Positions 1 to 11,200 of a DNA stretch of 64,000 nucleotides are shown piece by piece (the first letter of the stretch is position 1; the number at the start of each line of letters is the position of its first letter). Under the pieces are notes generated by a model, which did no database searches, had not been told where the DNA came from, and was given only the letters and a program-made list of their open reading frames with translations. The position numbers were made by a program, and so were the translations under genes. The stretch is from Rotaria socialis (Eukaryota > Rotifera > Eurotatoria > Philodinida > Philodinidae): contig CAJNYU010002985.1 of NCBI GenBank assembly GCA_905331475.1, positions 248,001 to 312,000 of the forward strand, read 5' to 3'.

Positions 1-200
1 TTAAATCATGAATATTTGAACAATTCAGGAATCTAATAGAAATTCAAATTTCAATCATTTCGTCGTCAATTAAATATTAACAATATTAAAAGTTTCACTT
101 TCTCTTTCACAGATGTCTGCAACGCATTAATTTTTCTTTCACAAAACCCTTAAGCATAATCGTGGTCTTTTCAGCAAGTACTTACAGAAAGTCAATAAGT

Positions 201-550
201 AGCTATGCATTTGATTAAGTAGCTATAGAATTCAGTAAGCAGCTGTGAGACTCATTCAGTAGCTACAGTAATAATTAAGCAGCTATAGAATTTATTCAGT
301 AGCTATAAGATTCATTAAGTAGCTATAGAATTCATTCAGTAGTTATCGTATTCATTCATTAGCTATGCATTTGATTAAGTAGCTATAGAATTCAGTAAGC
401 AGCTGTGAGACTCATTCAGTAGCTATAGTAATAATTAAGCAGCTATAAGATTTATTCGGTAGCTACGCAATTCATTAAGTAGCTATAGAATTCAGTAAGT
501 AGGTATGAGACTCATTCAGTAGCTATACGAAACCATTAAGTAGTTATGCT
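201..550. repeat. Satellite-like array of 20-bp monomers with a 160-bp higher-order period
   Basis: About 17 head-to-tail monomers of 20 bp each begin with AGCTAT or a close variant and end alternately in TTAAGT or TTCAGT. The eight-monomer block at 201-360 is repeated at 361-520 with few changes: monomers 1 to 3 are identical and later ones drift. This is a short satellite or minisatellite with higher-order structure. The last full monomer at 521 has gained one base and the array decays after about 550. I see no coding potential. Confidence 0.9.
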
Positions 551-840
551 TTAGAAAATGCAGCATACTATAGTAAAAGAAGTATCTCTTTTGAGAATGA
601 GCCACAGTCAAAATAGATATGTTTATTAGTAATTTTCTGATAGGCTATATAGAATTAAGTCTATTGAACCGATGACATCATGGATACGAAGAATAACTTA
701 GCAGCTAGCAAGAAAAAATTATCAAAATTTGATTTTTATCTTAAATGGTGATTGTGACGATATTGATGGCACGCTTGGATGCTTCTCCTTCCCCATCTTT
801 CTATTCTCTTTCCATTGTTCTAATATATCTCTCTCCTGTC

Positions 841-1173
841 CAGTGGCGGCGGAGCCACTGAGGCAGGTGAGGCTTGAGTCTCACCTAGTTTTCAGCAGAT
901 GAGGCTCAACCTCACCTAGATTTCGCGATATGAGACTCAGCCTCACTTGATTTTGTATTGAATATTGCTATTTTTTGTTCTTTCATCAGAGTAGAAGCAA
1001 AGAAAAGTAGTTTTCGGTATTTTCCAATCTTCTTTTTTTATACTGACCATTTTTATTTTTACTGAAGTTCAATAAAAAGAAGATTTATTTACTACTTGAT
1101 GTTTCATAAAATTCCACGGTAGCAAAAAAATATGATGAGCCTCACCTAGCTTAATGACGCTCCGCCGCCCCTG
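841..1173. mobile_element. Non-autonomous hAT-like element (MITE)
   Basis: The 333-bp element has terminal inverted repeats of 15 bp (CAGTGGCGGCGGAGC at the left; the right end reversed is the same except G at position 4). It is flanked by a perfect 8-bp direct duplication CTCCTGTC at 833-840 and 1174-1181. CAGTGGCG-type ends with an 8-bp target duplication are typical of the hAT superfamily. The interior holds several copies of a GAGGCTCA...CCTCACCTAG motif and no transposase reading frame, so it would need a transposase in trans. The GC-rich ends stand out from the AT-rich surroundings. Confidence 0.88.
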
Positions 1174-1563
1174 CTCCTGTCTCTCTCCTATATATACGTG
1201 TTATGCTTGAAGTTGTTACACTCTGGATATGTGAAGAATTGAATAAACATCATTGCCGTGAGTAGCGGTAAGCTACTCCACCCCTATCCAGTTTGTCTTA
1301 ATATATCAACTCAACTAGCAAGAGTCCTATTTATCGTTACAGTGATATTATTTTATAGTGGTTGGGAAATTAAGATTACGAAAATTTACTAGTTTATATT
1401 TCCTTCCTGTCTGTAGTCTACATCTATAATATTTTGCTTAATGCATTACGGTAATAGAAATTAATGATTTATTTCAAAATTAAAGGTAATCCATCAGACA
1501 TACAAGAGATGATTGAATGTATGGAAAAAAAAGTCAACAAATAATTATATATACCCACGCCAT
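1174..1563. other. Non-coding stretch between elements
   Basis: AT-rich sequence with no open frame of note and no recognisable RNA gene. It separates the small hAT-like element from the fold-back element. Confidence 0.5.
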
Positions 1564-1790
1564 GGAGGTGCGGTGGGAAACGACCGAAAAGCACTGAAAA
1601 GTGGAAGCAGTATTCTGGTTGCAAATTACCGGATTTTTTTCCTGTGTATTTTGGTCAACTTCCAGCCAGAAAGCACAGGCAACTGACCGAAATCCACAAG
1701 AAAAAAATCTGGTAACATCCAACCGGAATGCTACTTCCACTTTTCAGCGTTTTCCCGTGCTTTCTGATCAGATACGGTGTCCGTCCTCCG
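1564..1790. mobile_element. Fold-back (long inverted repeat) element
   Basis: The two halves (about 1564-1668 and 1676-1790) are diverged reverse complements. For example GTGGAAGCAGTATTC near 1600 pairs with the reverse of the segment ending near 1741. A transcript would fold into a hairpin with arms of roughly 100 nt. Because of this symmetry both strands show similar short open frames, which are mirror artefacts and not genes. A (TA)n run at 1806-1824 abuts the right side. The superfamily is not identifiable because no clear target duplication is visible. Confidence 0.7.
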
Positions 1791-1826
1791 GAATCATCGA
1801 CCTCGATATATATATATATATATAGG

Positions 1827-2731
1827 TCATGGGTTTAACGGAAAGAAGGAGTATCACAATAGTCTTTGTTGTATTGTCTAAATAAAGGTTATTTATAATC
1901 AATAGAATTGCATACTACTGAGTAAAGCCTGTTATAGATATGAGTAGTAACTTACTGAAAGTTATATATTGAAACTGCCTGTCTAAATCTTGTTGCTCAT
2001 TAGCATTCTGATGCATCAATATTTTCATTTATCATGCATTCATTATAACTCATAAAACGTTTCTTAATCGAGGTATAACTATAACGGAATCAATCGCGTG
2101 CCAGCTCTCAAAAACACTTTCATCTAAAAATACAACCGCAGTTTATTATTATCATTATTCAAAACAGAAAGTATAACCGATAGAAAACATGTATACATGT
2201 TTCTTAGAATTTTCAATAATTTGACGTCAACATTAATTGTTGTATATCAATCGAGGCTTGACGATGTGTGTCATCTCATTAGAGATACAAGTATATATTA
2301 GGCAGATGTACTAAAAATAGTGTTCATACTGAAATGTCAGAGCAAAAAGATCGATTAAGACCTAAACAAGGATGTCAATTAAAATACATAACGCAGATTC
2401 TATGTAATTAATAAATACTGTTGTTCTTAAACTGAGCCATAAGAAACAATGAAGCAAATCATCACTAGTTTCGAATTTGAAATATCCTCATCGAAGATGA
2501 TCTACCTGTATCAGACCCAAATATCTATGATATACAATCAGTATGATGAGCCACTTAAGTCAATTTATTTTCATACATCAAATTAATGATCTAGAAATCA
2601 ATCCAGTTTGAAATCTTTCTTAGAATACAACACATCATAAGTAAAAATAGGATTTATTACGTTTGCAATTTACATTGTAAATCATGCATAATAGAGACCA
2701 TGTTTTCAATTGTCTTTGATTTGATTTTATA
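1827..2731. other. Non-coding stretch
   Basis: About 900 bp of AT-rich sequence. I looked here for the missing TM1-TM2 exon of the downstream receptor and found no hydrophobic open frame with a usable donor site. Nothing else is recognisable. Confidence 0.45.
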
Positions 2732-2739
2732 ATTGAAAT

Positions 2740-3756
2740 CAGAGTTCCGCATGGGATGAGATGGGACGCAAAAGATCATCCCATGGGACAGATTTCAATA
2801 GCTTGTCCCACGGAATGGGACGAAACATTTGTCATCCCATTCCACGGGGCATCTGAAATGTCAAACATTTTTAAGATGTCAAATTTGTTTGAATATCATT
2901 GATCGACAGAGACTACGAATTATAATATTGCTTCATGTCACATTTCATGATCTTATTAAAATCAAGCTGACCCAGGTCAAGCATTACGACTATCAGAAAC
3001 GGTCGTATACGGCCGCAAATGTTAATGTATACTGCTGTTTCTCACCGTAAATGGCCGTAACTTGACGTTTTGGTATGCGCCGTATTACGGCCGCAATTAA
3101 TCGTGTTGTAAACGGTTACTAACGACCGTAATGCGGTCGGATATTTCCGTATCCGATCGTTTATGGCACGATACAAAACGACCGTAATACGGTGCATATC
3201 AAACGGCCGTGTACGACACAAGTTGATCGACCTGGGGAGAGTTTGAATTTCTGTTCTTTTTTCATATTACAATGGTGACATCATCTTGGTTATAAATACA
3301 GCATTCTACAAAAATAGAGAAAAGAAGTAGTAAATGAGAAAGGAAAGTATTTCACTGAATGCAAAAGCAACCGGGAATAAATAAATAAAAGTATAAAGTT
3401 GCAGTATTAAATCTTTGTACAAGTTTCATATTTTCCATGGAACGAATTATTCAAAGACATTTCACCAGTTATAAGCAGCAATAACTAAATCAATTATTAT
3501 TGTTACAATAGATCAGATTGCATTTTTTCTCTATGCGTAGGTTCATTATTATTTTTTGTTGTACATTGAATCGAAATGACTGCACTACTTGATCACATAT
3601 AGTTTGTATTTTCAACTATTTTTCGCACACAATTGGGTACGACATCTATATATTGGAAGGACTATACTGTTTTTAGTAAAAAGAATCGATTCATATAATA
3701 TTTCTTCGTCCCATGGGACGATGGGGTGGGGTTGTCCCATCCCACACGAAGCTCTG
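2740..3756. mobile_element. Non-autonomous hAT-like element, about 1 kb
   Basis: The element begins CAGAGTTCCGCATGGGAT and its right end reversed reads CAGAGCTTCGTGTGGGAT, so the terminal repeats match over roughly 25 bp with a few changes. It is flanked by a perfect 8-bp duplication ATTGAAAT (2732-2739 and 3757-3764), the hAT hallmark. Copies of TCCCATGGGAC-like motifs lie just inside each end. No transposase frame is present. Its middle contains a second, CG-rich palindromic insert at about 2972-3235. It lies 34 bp before the splice acceptor of the receptor exon at 3799, so it sits in that gene's presumed intron or upstream flank. Confidence 0.88.
2972..3235. repeat. Nested CG-rich palindromic insert
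   Basis: The segment is bounded by CCAGGTC at 2972-2978 and its inverse GACCTGG at 3229-3235. It is packed with self-complementary CCGTAATACGG, ACGGCCG and ACGGTCGT-like motifs in both orientations. It is far richer in CG dinucleotides than anything around it. It may be a separate fold-back element inserted in the hAT-like element, or subterminal transposase-binding repeats of that element. I could not define a target duplication. Confidence 0.55.
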
Positions 3757-3798
3757 ATTGAAATACTCTGTTTTAAGAAAGGCTATTTCTTTGAATAG

Positions 3799-5069
3799 GT
3801 TATTCGGTTCCATTTCTTCAACAAGTATCAATGCATGCAGCATTATCCATCTTACTTGTGTTAACTATCCATCGTTGTTATCCAGCTGGTGTGCCTCGTT
3901 TTTTACAAGGCGATTTTATTCGTCGACAAATTCGTAATCACACTCAAACATTATGTATTCTATGGGTATTTGCTATATTAATTACTTTACCGATATTTTC
4001 AATAACAAAATATGAAAGAAGTTCTCAGAATTTAACATTAACCGACGAAAATGGAACAAATTATACATTTTCTATACAGCAAACAAGTTGTCTTACAGAA
4101 ACACCGGAACTATGGTCAAGAGCTTATCTTATATTACTATTGGTTTCTACTTATCTTATAACAGGTATTTTTCTTATTGTGATTTATGGACAAGTTATAC
4201 GTATTATACTTGCATCAAATAAATATGCCAAAGATCCAATTACTAAAGCTTCCAACAATAATAATAATAATGATTCCTATCGATTTCCTTCATCGAATAG
4301 AATAAAAGAATATCATCACTCAAATCTCATTGCTCGAATAAATGAACGATGTGAAGGAGAAATTCCACATACACATTCATCATCATCATCAACAACCGAA
4401 TCACATCGATGTCAAAAACAAATTCCAGCTAATACAGCTTTAGTTATTGGTACGCCTGTTGAACAAGATGAATTACAGAAATCTTTAACTCATTCTCATC
4501 ATTCAGCACAACACATACAAGTTATTATTATGCTATTCATCGTTATTATATTGTATATCATTCTACTTTTACCTTATCGCTTGCTCAATTTATTATTTAT
4601 TGTTCATAATAAAATATTTCAACAAACATTCATGAATGAAATTCTATTTGGCTGTTTAATAAATGTCGTTCGATTACTTGTTTTTCTTAATTGTGCTTTA
4701 CAGCCAATTACATACTTAATCATATCTTCACGCTTACGTCAAACAGTTATTAAACTCCTTCGATCGTGGTATAAGTGTTATTGTTACTGTCGATTTTCAT
4801 CACCATCAATGCCTAGTAGTCAAAGTTATAGAAATGAGCATCAAGCCGTACGCACCTATGTAACACAACAATATCCATACCAACATTCTTATCAAAATCG
4901 ACAAAAACAAACTCTATATCGAGAAAATCGTCCAATACAATCATCATTGAATAATGTTAATTTAGCATCTGGTCGTGTGCTTGTCTTAAATCATGCATCA
5001 CGCAGGCAATTGTCACCATCACATACAGTTAGGAAGACTCGACAGGTTGTTTCATTTATTAATGGATAA
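3799..5069 (+). CDS. Rhodopsin-like GPCR, TM3 to C-terminus (5' exons not found)
   Basis: A single long exon follows a good acceptor (TTTGAATAG at 3790-3798). It reads in phase through the first ATG at 3831 and ends at TAA 5067-5069. The part before that ATG (PFLQQVS) belongs to TM3, so 3831 is not a true start. TM3 ends in T-I-H-R-C in place of DRY. TM4 (CILWVFAILI) and TM5 follow, then a long third loop with Asn, Ser and His runs, TM6 ending LLPYR, and TM7 with NCALQPITY in the NPxxY position. The tail is about 95 residues. This is class A 7TM architecture, probably a peptide or amine-type receptor of unknown ligand. The exon with TM1 and TM2 is not visible, so the gene is either 5'-truncated or has a distant first exon. 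A polyadenylation signal AATAAA lies at 5183-5188. Confidence 0.8.
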
Positions 5070-5136
5070 CGGCAGTGAATAGACACGGGAGACAAAAAAA
5101 CAAAATCGTCGTTCAAATTTTGTTTATCGAAATATT

Positions 5137-5188
5137 TTTATTTAAAAAAGAAAAGAAAAAAAGGAAACAAGCGGAAATGAAAAATAAA
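5137..5188. terminator. Interleaved polyadenylation signals of two convergent genes
   Basis: Only 146 bp separate the stop of the GPCR exon (+) from the stop of CCDC40 (-). A plus-strand AATAAA is at 5183-5188 and a minus-strand AATAAA (TTTATT on +) is at 5137-5142. Each signal lies beyond the other's, so the 3' untranslated regions probably overlap. Confidence 0.55.
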
Positions 5189-5215
5189 GTCTACAAAGTA
5201 AGATCATCTCATTAT

Positions 5216-8200
5216 CTATTGACTGGACGATGGACGAGCTATTTGATCAGATAAACGCTTTCGTAGCATATCTTGTATTTGAACAAATTGACGACGAAAT
5301 TGTGGACAACGTTCTGATAGACCATGTAAAATTGTTTCAAAATATCGTAGACGATTAATTTGATTTTCTCGTGCGTTACTCAACGCGTCTGGTGTTTGAT
5401 GAACTTTTATATATTTTCCTTCTTTTATTTGTTCATAATACTTTGCACGTAATTGTTTTTCAGTCAATGTAATTAGCATCTAAAGCAAAAAGGAAATGAA
5501 AAGACATGATGAAAAAAACGCAAAAAAAAGTAATAATCTACCATATTTTTTTGTAAAGATAACTCAATAATACGATCGTCGAGTTTAGAATTTTCATTTG
5601 TTGATTGATCTCGTTGGCCTCCGAGTTCTGTCATTCGTGCGACATGTTCTTGTTGATCCATTTTATATTCTTCAAGTTGTTGTTCAAGTTCGCCCGCTTG
5701 CTAAAAATTAGACCGGTGATATGATTATCTTGTATTCAAAATGTGCGAAGAACGTATCATCTTATCACTACCCAGTGAAAAATATTTCGAAAAAAAACGG
5801 AATAGAATGGTTTCATGCGGATATGGAAACCTATCTCCTACGTAGAGAATGCGTTTCTTGTTTGAGCGAATGCGTTCAGAGTCAGAAAGAAATATTCTCG
5901 ATCTGAAAGAACTTGTTCTTTACCGTTCCACAGTAGTATGGAATACTTTCTTCTATACTGAAAAATCGTTCCCTATTTGAAGAGAAAGCATTCTGAATCA
6001 TTCTTAAACCAGTAGAATTCATTCTAGTTCATTTTCTTTCGGAACGGTTAACATAGCATTTCATCGAAATAAAATAGCTTCCTTTTACGTTCTCTCACGA
6101 GCCTTTAAGACAATGGATTCTCTGAAGAGATGAATGCTTTCTTTTCGAAGCAAACCACATTTTCATTCTAAAATGAAAGGTCTGAAGCAAAGCAGGTTGA
6201 AATTGATGTGAGAAATGATGGAATCTTCATTCGATTTTACTTTAGGGATATTTGGTCTGATTTAGAAAAATTATTATTTTAATAACGGTTTCAGTTACAA
6301 CGAATTGGAGTACGCCATTCGATAGAGCTCGTCAAGTTGCATCAGGAACAGTCTTTTGACTAATTGTAGATTCATCTATTAATGATCACCCAGGTGATCA
6401 GAAAGGTTAACCGTTTTAAAGAAGAGAATGCGTTCCACAAGTGGCAGAATGCGTTCTTCACTGTTCCATTTCGAAACGACCAAGAACACCTTCTTAGAAT
6501 GATAGAATGCGTTCTAGTGCGTTCCATTTGAGAGCGGTTTCCATTTGTTGTGGAACGTTTTCTTTTCTTAAAAAAAGAGCTTCAGTTCTTTTGGAACGCA
6601 TTCTTTACCGTTCTTTTTTAGTAATATTTTTCACTGGGTAGGCTTTACTAATTTCAATGCCAATCTAACGTTCGAATGCTATATATAGAATGTACTCAGT
6701 AAATAAATTTTGCAAGAAACTAATGAATTTTTGAATAGAAAAGAGAACAAAAGCAACTAATAATTGCTTTTTTCAACTTTATTGGAAGTGTATATGGAAT
6801 TAACTTATATGAGCAAACTCTAAAAGTACCCTTCTAAGTTATCATTTTTAATGATAATAATTACAAGATCTAAGTCATGGTTCTTCGTGTAGAAAATCAC
6901 TTTTTTTTTCGAGATCATTCCAATTATTAGGCATGGTACATTATTTTCACTGCATTTAGCCTGAATTCTTCCAGACATCGTACTCTTCAAACATTTTACA
7001 TCTTTGAAATAGTTGTTTCTTCTGTAAATCTGTTTTCACACAGTCAAATAAAAAGAATCTTAACAGTATCAACTCTTAATTAGATTTATCTGACAGGCAA
7101 AAGAATCTTCTCTTCACCTAACATATCGAAACTCGATGTTACTGAAAGAACAATTATCAAGTAGAAGAAATTATGCGAAGGTTTTTATTTTTTTTAATCG
7201 ATTGTTATATCATTATCATCAATNTATAGAATGTACTCAGTACATAAATTTTGCAAGAAACTAATGAATTTTTGAATAGAAAAGAGAACAAAAGCAACTA
7301 ATAATTGCTTTTTTCAACTTTATTGGAAGTGTATATGGAATTAACTTACATGAGCAAACTCTAAAAGTACCCTTCTAAGTTATCATTTTTAATGATAATA
7401 ATTACAAGATCTAAGTCATGGTTCTTCGTGTAGAAAATCACTTTTTTTTCGAGATCATTCCAATTATTAGGCATGGTACATTATTTTCATTGCATTTAGC
7501 ATGAATTCTTCCAGACATCGTACTCTTCAAACATTTTACATCTTTGAAATAGTTGTTTCTTCTGTAAATCTGTTTTCACACAGTCAAATAAAAAGAATCT
7601 TAATAGTATCAACTCTTAATTAGATTTATCTGACAGTCAAAAGAATCTTCTCTTCACCTAACATATCGAAACTCGATGTTACTGAAAGAACAATTATCAA
7701 GTAGAAGAAATTATGCGAAGGTTTTTATTTTTTTTAATCGATTGTTATATGATTATCATCAATAAAACAACTGTACCATTGATTTGTTGTGTAAGCGATA
7801 TGCACATTCTTTTCAAGTCCGAACAACACAACTGTGCTGATTAATCAACGTAGATGGTAAACGTATGACTACTCTTATCATCTTCTAGTACTGCGATAAT
7901 GTCTGTTCGGACAAATTACTCTTGTTATATCAATTTTTCTATCAAATTGTTTTCTCGTCTATCGGTAAAAAAGCACCATCCATCGATGTATAGAATAAAA
8001 GGGCTTAATTCTTATTTTTTTTAAAGATTCTTTTTCAAGTTTATTCGTATAAATTTCAAGGAACTTTCTCAACTTCGAGTGTTAGAGATGGCATTATTGC
8101 AATTAGTCTTCATTGGTGAAATAGGAAAAATTACCTGAGTCGTTTCTCGAATTTTTCTTTGTAGATCAGTAATTTTCTTTTGTACAGTACTTTGCATAAT

Positions 8201-11200
8201 AGCTTTATTTTGTGGTAATTTTTGTTGAAATTCTCCTCGTGTAAGTATAGTTTCACGTCTTGATACGCTCGTTTCCATGTCTCGTATTAATTTTTCTTGT
8301 TGTCGTAATAATTGTTCATAGCGAACCTGGAAAAGAAAACATTCAAATAGAACAGAGTCTACAATTAATCTAAATTTTTCTTACTTGCATACGATGTATT
8401 TCAGATTTCATTGCTCGTATTTCACCTTGACCAGTTTCTGAATCAACGGCTGATTTCATTTCTTTTGCTAATTGAATTTTACGTTCCCAAAACATGATTT
8501 GTTTTCTAATTAAAACAAATTCATTTTCAATTGTATTTGATTTATAAAATCAAAACCTACTCAGCTTCAACAAGATTTGCTAAAAGATTTTCTCGTTCTA
8601 TTCGTATGTCGGCTAATTGTCCTTCCATGTGTACGGCATCTTTTTCTGCGTCCTATGTTATTTGGAATGAAAATACAGGTAAAAAATAAATTTTTCATAG
8701 AAAAATAAAATACAAACTTTTAATTCTCGAACAAAATCATTTTCTGATAACATATTATTTCTTTCTAATGCCGTTTTAGCTGTACCTTCCTTGTAAATTA
8801 ACTTATTTAAGCGTTCTAAATCCAATCTTAATAATTCAATTTGCCGTTTTAAATGTGTACAATCCGTTTCCATATTTGTAATTGTATCTAAATAAAAACA
8901 AATATTTTCAAAGAATCAAACAGAATTTACTGAATTTTTTACTTTCAGTTCGAAGTTTTCTTGACATCAAGATTGTATGTTTTAATTTCATTGAATCTGT
9001 TTCTTTTTCTAATGCGTCTTTTTCAGTTGTTAAATGAACAAGTTCATTTTGTCCCTTTAACCATGTTTGTTCAAGATCGAAAATCTCCCTTCCAACTTGT
9101 GCGATTGATTTTTGTAAATTTAACACTTCTAATTCTAACGGTCCTAATTCGATACCGCCTGCTTTTTCTTTCAAATTTTCTAATCTCTTATTCATTAAAT
9201 CGATCTGATTCTGTTTTTGTTCAATTAATAGAACACGTCGTTTGATTTCTTGTTCGCTGCGTGTTATTATTTGATTTTTTTCAACGATTTGTTCATGATA
9301 TTCTTTTGCTTGACTGTCAAGTTGTCTGATGTTTGTTATTAAATATGTTTTCTCTAAGCGAGCACGAGCTATATCATTTTCAACTTTAGATAAATTACGT
9401 TCCTGTAAAAAAAAGACGAAATTAAGAAGATTCGATTTTATTTCCCCATGGAAAACATAAAACAAAAAACTTACGATTTCTCGTGTAGCTTCTTTAAGTT
9501 TAAAACGTAGTTTCGAACTGTATTCAGCAGCCTTTTCAGCTGTCATTTGATCTTGAACTTGTTGATAGATTTCATCTTCCAATTTAACACGATCTTGATT
9601 TTCTCTTTCGATTTCACGTTGTAAAATATTAAGTTCATGTTGTTTTTCAGCTTTTTCCTATTGGAAAATAAATAGTGTCATACGGAAGAGAAAAAAAATG
9701 CAAGACTGCAGTTTTTCTTTACATTATTCACACGATTAAGCATAAGTTGAGTTTCTTCAAGTGCTTTTGTGTATGTAGAAATTTCTTGTTTACATGTTTC
9801 GGATTTTTCACTATTGATTTGAAGTAATTTCTCTAAATTTTGTATTTCATATTTGGTACGATTTAATACTAATGTTAATTTTTCATTTAATTCTTGTTCT
9901 TTTACAATTGAACGTTTGTAAGATTCCATTTCAGTATTCATTGTATCGATACGTTGTAATTGTAATCTAAATAGAGAATAGAAGTTTTCAAATGATTTCT
10001 ATATTAAATCGCAAAAATGAACAAATACTCGAAAGCCGACGCTGTAGATTTAAACTATCTGCTATATCATTTCATCGAGTGAATATTGAAACGATATCTC
10101 ATCGAAGATGGGTTTCATTCTGTTTTAGAAAACGAACTCGCATGATAATTACCTGACTGCTTCAGCCATTGTTGATTGTGCTTCATCGCGTCTTCGAATA
10201 CCAATTAAGCAGCTGTTCCAATTTTGCATTAATTGTTTTGTTTCTAAATCTAATGTTTCGGCTTCGAGTCGTGCTTCGACTAATGTATGTTTAATATTTT
10301 TTGTTTCTTCCACTAGATGAAAACAAAACGATGTCAATATAAAAAACACACGGATTCGCTTCTACGAAGAAGTAGATGAAACTTACTTTGAACTTTTAAT
10401 TGATATTCATACATAGATATTTGTTCACGAAGACTATCAACTTGTTGTACAAGACGATCGACAAATAAATCCTATTTGTTTAAATTAATATAAAACTATG
10501 ACTCATCTTTGCAGATCTTTAACATACTTGAACTCTTTTATCTGCTTCTAATTTTGTGACTTCGGTATCGACTTTTTCTGTTGCTCGACGCATTGTTGAT
10601 AGATCACCACGGATATCATTTTTAGCTTTATTCATATAATGCAATCGACGTTGAAGAACATCCCGTTCTTTTTGAGTTTCCAACGCTAAAGGATAAAAAA
10701 AAATTTTAAATACTTTCAATCGGTTAAATCTTTCAATTAAACATACTTTGTCTCATTTGTGAATCATGTTCATCTTTCTTTTTCAAATGTTTGTCTTTCA
10801 TTTGTTTTAAATCTTGATCTATACGTTGTCGATCTTGATTGATTTCTCCAAAATGATCATGCTCTTTTTCAAGTAACATCTGATGTCTTGCCAATTCTTG
10901 TTGCATATTATACAAAGTAACACCGAGTGATTCACGTTTTTCACGGATTTTCTATATAGAAAGTAAATAAAAATGATCTCTTTTTTTCCAAATCCGAAAT
11001 GTTTTACTTTAAGTTCATTATCAGCTTCTCGCAGTTGAGTAGCGAGTTTTTCTTCACGACTAAGTAAATGCTTCTTAAGCGCTTCTTGGTATCGAACCAT
11101 AAGGGGATGGCTTGGATCCAATACCACCAATGATTGTTCATCTTCTGTAAGTGCATCTTCTGTTTAATGACAAATGAAAAAAAACGCATATATTAGTTTA

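Noticed and set aside
201-550. Regularly spaced repeats resembling an array such as CRISPR
   Set aside because: Monomers are directly adjacent with no unique spacers, and the genome is eukaryotic; this is a satellite.
1534-1825. Similar ORFs on opposite strands
   Set aside because: They are mirror products of the inverted repeat and have no independent coding support.
3589-3798. ORF upstream of the GPCR exon
   Set aside because: It runs through the end of the hAT-like element and its target duplication; no transmembrane pattern fits TM1-TM2.
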